Source: Lateolabrax maculatus (taxonomy: Eukaryota; Chordata; Actinopteri; Acropomatiformes; Lateolabracidae). Taken from it: 64,000 bases of DNA. The notes under the pieces were generated by a model. The model was not told where the DNA came from. It worked only from the letters and a program-made list of their open reading frames with translations, and did no database searches. Below, one piece after another: positions 1-10,319 of the stretch (the stretch's first letter is position 1; each line of letters starts with the position of its first letter). The stretch is taken from positions 4,591,001 through 4,655,000 of the forward strand of contig CM062197.1 of assembly GCA_031216445.1 (NCBI GenBank). Reading direction: 5' to 3'. The position numbers and the translations under genes were made by a program.

Positions 1-2585
1 GAGCATGCTCAAATTATTGAATTAGAGGCTTATCCGCTATGAAAAATTGTCTGTCACGTAATTTCCTGCTCCTAACTTCTGACAAAATTGAGATGCTGGT
101 CATTGGCTTCCACCAGTTTGATCAAGTAACAGTAACTCTCGATAACTGTAGGTTTTTTCAAAGTTTGACAGCCAAGAATCTTTGTGTTAGATTTGTTCCT
201 ACCCTCTCTGTTGATCAGCACGTTAAATAAATCAGCATGGCAACATAGCTAAAATTAGGTCTTTTCTGTCCTTGGCTGATGCAGGTTCTTGTAATGTTTT
301 GTTGTCTGGTCTGTTCAGAAGGCTGCAGCTAGAATACAGTGTCAGTCTCAATTCAACTATCAAACCAAGCACGTTTAGTCAAAGTTTGTCCTGCAGCGTG
401 AGTATATTTCCGAAAGCCACTTCATCTCTCCAACCCTCTGTAGTTTTTGTGTCGCACAAGCACATGAGCGTCCGAGCTGTGAGTCTCTCTCTCTCTCTCT
501 CTGTCTCCAGATGTTTTGGATCTGGATCTTTGTCCTCTCCTCTTGTCTCTCTCTCCCTTTGTGTGTTTGTTTCCTTTCTCCTATCTTTGCGCCCGGAGTG
601 CTTGAGCTTTGCCTCTTGTGTGTTTGTTTAGTGTGTCTTCTTTCCACGTCTCCATGGTGGAGATGACGTCATGTGGTTCAGGTCCTATCTGCACCTGGAA
701 GTTCCTCCCAGATCCATATTCTTCATATCTTTACAATCTGTGTATAATTCTGTTACCTGGATTGACCATACTGTAATTTTACTGTGCTGGTCTATTCTGT
801 GCACATGATATTTCATGTCTGGGTGGATCCCTCCTCTGTTGCTCTTCCTGGGGTTTCTTCTTTTTTTGTTTCCCTGTTAAATGTTTTTTTGGGGGAGTTT
901 TTCCTTATCTGAATCGAGGGTCTAAGGGTAGAGGCTGTTGTATGTTGTACAGATTAAGCATTGGAAATCAGTGTCACTTGTGTTTTGTACCAGCATGTTA
1001 CACCCAAAATCTCTGACAAAAGTATTCTTTAATACAAGTTATAATTTACCTAGCCCTTCCCCTTGGTTTATATCAGCTGTCACAAACTATATTACACCCC
1101 AGTTATATTTTTACCAATCTCCTAAATAAGCCTTTGCACATTGATTAGAGGGAGCTCCTACATGTTTTCTCACCCTAATGCTAGTTAAGAATTAATTTAA
1201 AATCCACTAATCAATTTTTAAATAGACAAAGAACCAAATTACTACACGTAATATGAAAGGGGCTGCAGTGATCAGCCCACAGAGACGTACAGTCCAGCTA
1301 CACTCTGCTGTGATCCTCCTTCTTACATGTCGCTCGTTTGGTTGTAAAGGTGTGGTCTTACCAGGCTTATCAGTGCTGTCTCTTGCGGCAACACCAGGGT
1401 GTTTTCATCAACAGAGCGGCGATGAATCTGCCCCACCTGCTCAGAATCAAATCGGGGAGACAAAGTACACGAGTGGCTGTACTACGCTGGCTGTTGTCCT
1501 GTTTACCCAGGTGATTCCTGGCTGCGGTGGTGGTTCGCTGACATAAGCCCACTAAAAAGACGTAAGAGGCATTCTGCATCTTTTTGCCGAAAGTCTAACC
1601 ACCTCCCTACGCCTCCCTTCCCTGCGCCAAGATAACCTTTATATCGTTGTCCAACTCCCAATATCTTGTAGTAACAAAATACTGGAATTAGTAATTGTAA
1701 TTGTTCCAGGATTTGAAATTGTGATGCCTTACAGTAGTTAGTCTGAGATTTACAGTTTATCAGTGGGACTGTGGCAAACCATTCCTTATTAGCATTTGGA
1801 CCTTTCATTGCATTTGATCGATACCTCAACGCCTCAAATAAGAGGAGTAAGTCCATCCATTTACTGTTTTGGCTGAAGCCTAAACAGGTAGAAAGCAATC
1901 AGGCTTAAATCATTATAGTTTCCTTTTTGTCTGCACAAACTATGACTCTATGAAGTGGTGATTAGAGGTTGAGTAGTGTAACACCCCTTTAATCAGCGTA
2001 CATTATCAAGGGGAGATAACCACTTACCACTGACTACTGAGCCATCTCCACCTGTGAGATTCTCAGGAAAAAGCTAGTTAGTGGTCCTTGACTTAAGATT
2101 TTTTTTGTGAAACTACTCATTTTAATGCCAAGGAGGAACTTTCTCAGCCTTTACCAGCATCGAATTGAAGCACTGATCTGAGATCAGACTGTCTAAAATA
2201 AGATGGAAAGTTTCTTTATTATATGTTGGAACCACTAATTTAAGACCGTAATGTTGTTTCTTTTTTCGAGACTTGAACAAATATTATACTGTAACCTCAT
2301 TCTGCTCATAAAGTGCACAAACAACTCAGGTTTACAGGAAAATACTTGTATAATCAACACTTGGACTTTACCTAGACAGCTTGAGCTATTGTTACGTTAT
2401 ATAAAGATGTAATAGCATGTCACAAAAGTCAATTAAGAGAAAGGAAGGAAATAGTTTTTTATTAAATGTATAAACGTGATTACAAGAATAAACTAAAAAT
2501 GTATTTTTATTTAGTGGCACTCTAAAAATCACTCTAAATCATTTTTCTTAAATCTACATTTTTTTAAATCTCAGGAACTCCAAAT

Positions 2586-2586
<1 letters not shown>
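1..2586. other. No recognised gene
   Basis: Short open frames only, without convincing splice sites, domains or codon bias. A (CT)n tract lies at 483-502. The flanking context is unknown because the window starts here. Confidence 0.5.
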
Positions 2587-2630
<44 letters not shown>

Positions 2631-2636
2631 ACACAC
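2587..2636. repeat. (AC)n microsatellite
   Basis: About 25 CA dinucleotides with one CATA interruption. A typical hypervariable fish microsatellite. Confidence 0.95.
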
Positions 2637-3036
2637 TTTATCACCTGTCCTCATACAAAAACCTTTATTATTATTAACACTTATTACAAAATGTGGCTCA
2701 TTATGGTTAAACTGAATCTATCCTACATATTGAAATCCAAAAGATCAATGTTATCAGATGTGAAGGACATAGAGAGAAATTAAAAATCAAACAGTCCTGG
2801 TAATTACATTTAATCCATTACACAAGGAGTCTCCCTTCTTTTTCATATTAAAACTACTTTGTATCTCTTATCTGGCAGTACAGAAAAAACATGGAAACAT
2901 TCTAAAACACACAAGAAATTTTTTGATCAATATAAAATTTTTCCTGACCTACAGCCAGATAATTAAAATGGCTAAGTAGTCAAATTTACTTTTATGTCTT
3001 CCTTATGCCCATGACATTATCGTCATATCATATTGT

Positions 3037-3042
3037 TTTATT
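3037..3042 (-). terminator. Candidate poly(A) signal of the mucin-like gene
   Basis: AATAAA on the minus strand, about 120 nt past the TGA at 3165-3167. It is the first canonical signal downstream; another lies near 2664-2669. No transcript evidence. Confidence 0.4.
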
Positions 3043-3164
3043 CTGAGTTGAGCCTTTCAGACAATGGGACTTTTTCATTGTCCAGTTAACAGGATCAGGA
3101 TTTCATCAAATGTTTTAGTTTGAAATTCTCAATCATTTATATCCTTGTTTGGCTGCAACTGGCC

Positions 3165-6100
3165 TCACAGCCTCCCAGTGTACTTCAATGCACCAAAGAT
3201 ACCACCACCTGAAAAAAAAGACAGATCTTTTTTAATGTTTCTCGACTTAAACAGGAGTTTTGAAGCAGTTACGGTTTGGACTGTTAATTAATTTGCATTT
3301 GACAGCCCCTTCCATCCTATTCTGAGACAAATGTGTCCACCAATACCACATTGAAAAAACAAGCAATTGAAACTTGCTTGCTGGTTTTTTAATTAGTGTG
3401 AATGTGCTACATACGAATAGATGAAAAGTTAGGAATGAAAAGTCAAACTGAATAAATACTGAACTAAGTCAAAATTAACAGACAGTAAGTGTGAGTTTTG
3501 ACTCATTATGTCAAATTTCTGGGATAGTCAAAAATTATGAGATAATAGGTAAACATTATATAATACACCAGGAAGTCATAATTGTAACTATTTTTATTTT
3601 ATCATTTGTAACTTTTCTTCCATCTTTTATCTTGGCGAGAATGGGCTTCCACAGCTTTGAAACAATAAGTTATATCAATCCTTTGTACACACTTGATCTC
3701 CCACTGCCCCTGCTATAACCCCAGTTACTGTGCATCCTTTGATAAGCTGCTATCAAATCTCCAGTGTACCCTTGTTAATGGATAACAGGATGATATGTTA
3801 TTGAGGAAGCAGAAAATAGGTGTTACGTAAAAGGTGTGATTGTATTGTACTCACCAACAGCAGCCACCCCAGCGATTGAGCCGATGGTGATACCGGCTAT
3901 AGCGCCAGATGAAAGCTCTGATGAACCTTCCCCCACAGACTCGCTGGTTGTAGCAGGTGTGGTCTGGGCAGGTGGGACAGCTGTGGTCTTGGCAGGTGGG
4001 TCAGCTGTGGTCTTGGGAGGTGGGACAGATGTGGTCTTGGGAGGTGGGACAGATGTGGTCTTAGGAGGTGTGACAGCTGTGGTCTTAGGAGGTGTGACAG
4101 CTGTGGTCTTGGGAGGTGGGACAGATGTGGTCTTAGGAGGTGTGACAGCTGTGGTCTTGGGAGGTGTGACAGCTGGGGTCTTAGGAGGTGTGACAGCTGG
4201 GGTCTTGGGAGGTGTGACAGCTGGGGTCTTAGGAGGTGTGACAGCTGGGGTCTTAGGAGGTGTGACAGCTGGGGTCTTAGGAGGTGTGACAGCTGGGGTC
4301 TTAGGAGGTGCCGTTGTTGAGCTTGGAACCAGGACTACTGTGTCAGTAAATGCAAAAAGATAGACAAGGGTTGAAGCAGAATCATTAAATGTTTCCTATA
4401 TGATAACACATTAAAAATACACTTTTTATATACTTAGATCTAGATTCCACAAATGCTTGTAGCAACTATACACAAGTTCTGACTCCATCTCAACTTTTAT
4501 TTTGTAAAATCTTACCACACAGCTACAAAATGTCTGCTGTGATCTGCTGTGACGTGTTGTAGACTGGTCTTTTAGTTAACAGTATTTATGATGCAATTTA
4601 GTGGCAAAGAGTGAAGATAGTGTGTCTGTAGAAACTACATGTTTTCTATTAATAATGGGGACAATGTCAAAGATAATAAACCCGAATCTTTGACCCCAAA
4701 GCTTCATTAAAAAAGCTTGACAATGACTATGACTAACACTTTTAACAGACACTATATACATTTATGACTCTTTCAAACTTCAGCTTCTGTCCAACCAATT
4801 GAAAATGCTACAACATTGGTCCAGACCACAGTCTTTCTTTTTTCTCCAGTTCCTTTGAAATATAACACCAAGTTGTACAGTAATACATACATTTTCACAA
4901 TAAACAAAAGTAATCTAGTTTATTGTGATCGCTGAGACTTATAAAAAGTCGTTAAATGTTCTGTGTGTCATAAGATTTTATTACATTTCTCCAATTATTT
5001 ATCCCCCCCCCCCAAATGATGTGCCAATGCCATGAGGTGGATTTCTCTCCTGTCGAATGAAATGATTAATCATCAAACCATCCAATGAAAGGTTAACTAA
5101 TGGTTAAGCTTAGCGAAGTACAACAGCTTTGGGTAGGTTATTGAATTGCTTAGGCCAATAAAAACTTAATGGTAAGGTTCCAACTTTTAATAAATTGCAA
5201 CAATTTCACACTAAGAATAGAAAGTTCTTGGTGGTGAAACTTGGTGGTCCTCAACCCAACCACCACACATTTATTTTCCATTTCTTCCTCACAGTTTATT
5301 GCACAGCACACATTTTCACTTTATGATGTCATGCTGATTTTTACAACATATGAGGGCAACATTACAGGAAACGACTTAAGAAGACACTATCAACCCTCTG
5401 CTGATAGCTTGTGACTGTTATTTTTATTTATTTTGTATTAATCTCACTTGTGCTCCATTAAATCACCATTTTTTAGTTGTTTGGAGGCACCATTGAAATA
5501 ATTTGGTACCATTTCCTAATAAGGCACAAGTTATAAAGAAGATATATGTTGTATTAATGCATTGTAAATCAGTTATAAGCATTAATAAGAACAACTTTTG
5601 GGTTACCAGGTTATGAAAAATCTCTTGGCTGGACCATTTGACCACTTAACTTCTATAAGTCTGGGCTAAAGCCCATTTAACACTTACAAATGCAGACTTA
5701 ATGGCTAAAATTCTTAATTAATTACTTCTTGACATTCATAGCTGTTTTATTAGGTAAGAAACCCATGGACATTAATGATCACCAACATTTATAACTTCAC
5801 TATTACCAAATCTTCTTCTTCTTTTTCGGATATCTGATTTTGTGATCCACATATTTTTGATTTGGCATAGGTTTTATGCAGGATGCACTTCCTGACGCAA
5901 CCCTCCCCATTTATCCGGGCACTAAGAATGTACTGGCTTGTAGCTGTGGATCGAACCATCAGCTTTGCAATTAGTGGACGACCTGCTCTACGTCCTGAGC
6001 CACAGCCCAGCTACTAATTGCATTATTACCAAACAGAAAATAGAAAAGATAAATACCAGCCAAAGGGATTTTTAACAACCTGTTAAAAATGTGGTCTAAA

Positions 6101-6298
6101 TAATGCCTTGTAACTGATCTATAATGCATTAGTAAATTATTTATTAACCATTAATACAACAATTAGTTACAATGTATAAATTCTTTGTAATGGGAAGTGG
6201 TACCAGTAATTCTTTAAGGAGTCTGTATAATGAATACGGATATTATTTTTACCTGTGCCAAGAAGGCAAAGAGTCAGTACAAGAAGATTCCCTTGCAT
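3165..6298 (-). CDS. Mucin-like small type I membrane protein (unnamed), 3 exons
   Basis: Coding exons on the minus strand are 6298-6253, 4337-3855 and 3208-3165 (46 + 483 + 44 nt), joining in phase 1 at both junctions to give 190 codons plus TGA. Donors read GTAAAA and GTGAGT; acceptors read ACACAG and TTTTTTTCAG. Exon 1 encodes a signal peptide starting MQGNLLVLTLCLLGT. Exon 2 begins VVLVPSSTTAPPKT and is mostly an octapeptide repeat (PPKTPAVT, PPKTTAVT, PPKTTSVP; about 15 units), then a Ser/Glu stretch and the start of a membrane segment, AIAGITIGSIAGVAAVG. Exon 3 finishes it with GGIFGALK and a very short tail, YTGRL. Seen: the frame, splice sites and repeat. Inferred: an O-glycosylated cell-surface or secreted mucin-like protein with a Gly-rich transmembrane helix. 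I do not recognise an ortholog, so no function is assigned. The acceptor of exon 2 could lie 3 nt later. The joined model is intact, without stops. Confidence 0.72.
3571..3850 (-). repeat. Inverted duplicate, copy A (in mucin-like gene intron 2)
   Basis: This roughly 280-bp stretch is, by eye, an essentially perfect reverse complement of 8582-8867. The match starts at base +5 of the intron (just after the donor GTGA) and decays after 3571, where the partner lacks three bases. No terminal inverted repeats are seen at its ends, so it may be a duplication rather than a transposon. Confidence 0.9.
3961..4313 (-). repeat. 24-bp coding minisatellite in the mucin-like gene
   Basis: About fourteen full and one partial 24-bp units, plus-strand core GGAGGTGTGACAGCTGTGGT. 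The distal units (sense 5' side) are nearly identical PPKTPAVT repeats; the proximal ones diverge to TTAV/TTSV/TTAD variants. Because 24 is a multiple of 3, unit gain or loss keeps the frame. The antisense also stays open as a Gly/Val-rich frame, which is a shadow. Confidence 0.95.
5504..6205. mobile_element. TIR element (GGTACCA ends) carrying a nested SINE
   Basis: The left end TGGTACCATTTCC (from 5504) and the right end GGAAGTGGTACCA (to 6205) are inverted copies with one mismatch. The interior is AT-rich with no open frame, as in short non-autonomous elements with GGTACCACTTT-type ends known from teleosts. The SINE at 5815-6018 sits within it. It lies in intron 1 of the mucin-like gene. 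Confidence 0.6.
5815..6018 (-). mobile_element. tRNA-derived SINE, minus strand
   Basis: Read on the minus strand, the head starts near 6018 with GGGCTGTGGCTCAGGACGTA (A box around 5991-6002) followed by a perfect B box GGTTCGATCC at 5948-5957, the two RNA polymerase III promoter elements of tRNA-derived SINEs. The body follows (GGATAAATGGGGAGGGTTGC, typical of a teleost family), and it ends in a short AAGAAGAAG tail near 5815. Diverged, so probably inactive. Confidence 0.8.
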
Positions 6299-7022
6299 TG
6301 TTCCAGAGTTAAGTGTCGCTATACCAGAGAATAAATCGGTTGAAAGATGCTCCTTGGCTTGTGAGCTGTGCTGCTGGAAAGCACAAACATATAGACAGAG
6401 TTAATTTCTGTGCAAGCACGCATGTTATATGTTCTGGTTTCTATCTGCGACATTAGACCTAATCTTGCTTTCCGTGGGTCACAAATAAGAAATGTATTCT
6501 TAGCCTGCAAACCACATTAATTATACTTACTTACATCAAGAAAACAATCTTAGAAAAGAAATTAAAATCCACCTAAACTCACTTTTAGTAACCTTATTTC
6601 AGGCTGACCCAAATAATTTACAGTCAGAGGAAGAAGAAGTATCAATTAAACAAAAAATGATATGTGGAAATGTGGAAAAATCTATGCTATTCTGAAAAGA
6701 AAATTCAAATTTTGTTCATTTCTATTTCTATTTCATGGTCCTGTACTATTTACCGCCATATCTGTGTTCCTGACAAATAAAAGAAACCAGACACATCGAA
6801 TCATGAATATAATAACAACAAAAGTGTATAACTCTCAAGCTAATATTTCTGTTTATCTGAGATATTTAGATCCAAGAAAACTTCCTGAGGGAAGCTGTGT
6901 CACTCACCTGTGAGGATATCAATGATGACTTTCTTCTTTTGCCGTAGGACCAGAATATATTCTCAGACACCTGCTTTTATGACCCCTATATCACACCGCC
7001 CCATCATCCCTTGCCCTTCCTT

Positions 7023-7046
7023 CTGTGTGTGTGTGTGTGTGTGTGT
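7023..7046. repeat. (TG)n microsatellite
   Basis: Twelve TG dinucleotides. Confidence 0.9.
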
Positions 7047-7449
7047 TTGTCCTGTAATACATCACCACAGTTCAGCCAGGAAGACAAGGCGTGCATTGAT
7101 TGAGTAGGCATATTAATGCTTACCACAGGGCTATATTTGGTGTTTTATGGCTCACTCACTGCTGTACATCCTGGGGCTTTTGGCCTCAGGAGCAAAAGCA
7201 TGACAATGTTGCACATAAACCCCTTATAAATAAAGTTGTGGTGGATGGTTGGGTCAACAAAGATTATGATTTTAACAAGGGAGAACAATATTCACATCCT
7301 GTTCCTTATAGAAGGGGAACATTGGTTTCATTTAATCCTTGTCCAAACTTAACCAAATAGTTTGTGTGCCTAAACCAAACTAAACCAAATCTTTACCACA
7401 GTGGCAACAGATCAGAACATGCAAGGCCTTAGGTTATAGAAACACTTAC

Positions 7450-7743
7450 AGGAGGAATTGCTCTCTTCTTGCAGTTGATTGCACTTCCTTTAGCTTGTCT
7501 TTGAGTCAGCAGCACTGGCTGAACTACCCAGCTTGCATCAGTAGCTGCAACAATAAAGATTGATCCAACAGGCAACACAGCCTCGGAAAACAAGGATGCT
7601 GTCCGAACGTCCTTCAGTTTGCTCTGCTCGATGAGCTGCACAGCAGACTGTAGCTGAAAACACACCGTCGCCATAGCACAGCAGCATGTGTTTGAATACA
7701 GTGTGGAATAGTCATAGCTGGCAATCTTTAACCAGTAACCAAC
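7450..7743 (-). other. Possible orphan exon
   Basis: Minus strand: acceptor TTTCTGTTGCAG ends at 7744 and donor GTAAGTG begins at 7449. They enclose 294 nt (98 codons) without a stop, encoding an unrecognised peptide containing LIEQSKLKDVRTASLFSEAV. No partner exon could be joined with confidence, and no domain is recognised. It may be an exon of a gene lying upstream of the mucin-like gene, a relic, or chance. Confidence 0.2.
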
Positions 7744-8336
7744 CTGCAACAGAAACAATCCCCTGCAGCCCAGAAAGCACTTTCCCCATTGGTTACCAGC
7801 ATACAAGACATTGTTTAGTGGTACGAGCCCGGCACAAGAGGTGGGACCATGCAGAGGCTGGACATGTGCCATTGGTCACATAACACAGAAACCAAACAGT
7901 AAGGGAAGAAATGTTTTCGCCATATGCACCAGGCAAGCAAGTTCCAGTCAATAAATAGTTGGCCATTTGGTCATACCATTTCTGGCTCTTCCTTAAGGAA
8001 AAGTTTGCCATTTTGGGAAGCTTATTTGCTTACTCAGATGAGAGGATTGATACCACTCTCATGTCTTTTTTAAGAATAAATAACAATAATAAACAATAAA
8101 CAACATAAAGACTATAAACAGGGGGAAACAGCTCGCCTGGCTCTGTCCAAAGGCAACAAAATCCAACTACCAGCACCTCTAAAACTCACTAATTAAAGGT
8201 ATCTTAGAAGCATTTGTTTTGTTATATTTGATGGATTTCTCTTTACATTTATGTTTACGTACATTGTGTTATTGTTACATGTTTTCTTACATGTGAATGA
8301 GACATGAGGTAGTTGGACGCGGTTAGCGATGTCCAC

Positions 8337-8453
8337 GATGCACCGTCCTCCTCTCCCCAACACTCTCAGGCATAGACATAAATACATAAAGATTTCTATG
8401 TATTTACAGTCTGTCTATGCGAAAGACCGTTGGGGAGAGGAGTACAGCGCATC
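8337..8453. repeat. 117-nt imperfect inverted repeat (long hairpin)
   Basis: Outer arms 8337-8361 and 8429-8453 pair over 25 positions with about four mismatches (core CTCCTCTCCCCAAC with GTTGGGGAGAGGAG). Inner arms GCATAGACA and TGTCTATGC, and AATACATA with TATGTATT, pair around a short loop near 8390. Could be a fold-back element or a hairpin RNA source; no transcript evidence. Confidence 0.75.
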
Positions 8454-8581
8454 GTTGTACATGTACGACGTTACGATGTATATCTATGACTCAGGCAGTG
8501 CGCGTTCATGTGTTTTAGGGGAGTGGCTCTGGACGGAAAGATGGCGGTTCAGTTTTGTTCATGGATGTACAGAGATGCAGC

Positions 8582-8867
8582 GTACAATACAATCACACCT
8601 TTTACGTAACACCTATTTTCTGCTTCCTCAATAACATATCATCCTGTTATCCATTAACAAGGGTACACTGGAGATTTGATAGCAGCTTATCAAAGGATGC
8701 ACAGTAACTGGGGTTATAGCAGGGGCAGTGGGAGATCAAGTGTGTACAAAGGATTGATATAACTTATTGTTTCAAAGCTGTGGAAGCCCATTCTCGCCAA
8801 GATAAAAGATGGAAGAAAAGTTACAAATGATAAAATAAAAATAGTTACAATTACTTCCTATGGAAGT
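8582..8867 (+). repeat. Inverted duplicate, copy B
   Basis: Reverse-complement partner of 3571-3850, about 4.7 kb away. The near identity argues for a recent event or for ongoing gene conversion. The flanking sequences of the two copies do not match. Confidence 0.9.
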
Positions 8868-9059
8868 TGCTAATTGGTGCATGAAGCAAACATCTGGATA
8901 TTCAGTCGGGCTCACTCACATGAACAGCAGACTAAAGTGACTCTGGATACGGCTATTAGTGAATTTTACAACTTTTAGGACCTAATGATTTAAATAAGGG
9001 CTATTAAAGTGTTAGAACTGGGTAGTTGATTTACTTCAAAAAAGATTATCAGACATTTC

Positions 9060-10310
9060 TTCCTCAATGTTAGTGAATAGAAATAAGTCTTTTTGGGCCC
9101 GACGGCATCACGTGACGGACCCGAAGGTTTGTAATTCCACAGTTTTCCATCCATTTCAAATTGGCTTCAATGTGCAGTGCACTTCCTTGGTTTTGTTCCA
9201 GTAAACAGGAGCCAAATAACCTTCTTCCTGGTTCAGTTGGAAAAACCACTGCATGCTGATCTGTCACGATTTGATTGGTTTATAATCAGTGAGCAGGTCA
9301 GAGCCGAACCATTAAGTGCTTAATAGACTATTAGTGGAATTTTTAAGTTGTTTCTGCATCGCACTGGGAACCACTGAAGTGATTTAAGTACTAGAGTAAT
9401 ACTATTTGTTTGACTTGAGATGAAGCCTTGTGGTTGTTGTTGTTTTCCAGCAAATAATCATTACAGTAATCTAATGTTTTTTTTCACATATGGATCTTCT
9501 TTGGATGTACTCTTCAAGAGATGAAAACATGTCCTAGTTATTCAGTTCAATTCTTTAGAGTTTACAAGCTTGTTTATAGCACTGAGATACCCCAAGGAGG
9601 AAGAAATATGTGTCTTATGTGTCCTCAACATATAGAAAACGATAAGCTGTATTATTTTTACTTATAATGCCACCAAGCAGAAGTCTTAATAAGTGAAAAA
9701 AAACAAGCCAGTTCAACTTGTGGAAGCCCTGAGGAAAAGCAGCTTTAAAGCTACCTACAAACACAAACACTATCTTTAACATTGGAAGAAAAGCTGTTAG
9801 GACCAGCCTGATCTCTGTAAATTAAAATACAATGATCAGCTCTGTCAAAGGCAGCAGTGAGGCCAAGGACAACTAAAATGGAAATTCTCTGTCCGTCAGT
9901 GTTAATGTCCACCCTGTCTCCTAAAAATTACATTAAGTACACTACAAATTTGTTTTGCCCTTTTTTAACTGTGTTTTTTGTGAGTCCAACAGGAGTACAG
10001 TGCTAAATCAGTGGCGTGCTCTTTTAAGTAAATACTTCTTCCACCACTACTGTTGGGTTTCCACAACAGAAGCACTTGGTTAAGGTTAAGGGAAGGTTGT
10101 GGTTTTGGTTAGATGTTAATAAATACGCGTTGAACTGTGTCACTCTCTCAAAGACCTTGCCAACATTTAACCAAGACCACAATATTTCCCTAACCTGAAC
10201 AAAGTGCTTTGGGCACCTAAATATTGGTTGGTTGATATAAGGGTGAGCGATTCCTCTGGTAAGGGCTGTTTCAGTGCTATGATTAGCTCTGAACCCGACT
10301 AGTACCCATC
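9060..10310 (-). pseudogene. Decayed LINE reverse transcriptase
   Basis: On the minus strand two typical non-LTR reverse-transcriptase motifs can be read in order: VGFRANHSTETALT at 10299-10258 and LVVLGLTAAFDRADH within 9919-9833 (family norm LLDLSAAFDTVDH). Further on there is a weak trace of the GVPQGS block around 9725-9740. Frames shift between motifs and no long open frame survives, so the element is dead and probably 5'/3' truncated. Outer bounds are approximate. Confidence 0.7.
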
Positions 10311-10319
10311 ATACACACT

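Noticed and set aside
2587..2636. CRISPR or other array structure
   Set aside because: Plain dinucleotide microsatellite in a vertebrate genome; no direct-repeat/spacer pattern anywhere in the window.
3836..4363. Plus-strand 175-codon Gly/Val-rich frame
   Set aside because: It is the antisense of the mucin-like exon. The minus strand has signal peptide, splice sites and membrane segment that join in frame; the plus strand has none.
5948..6002. tRNA gene
   Set aside because: The A and B boxes are present, but the sequence does not fold as a full tRNA and continues into a SINE body and tail.
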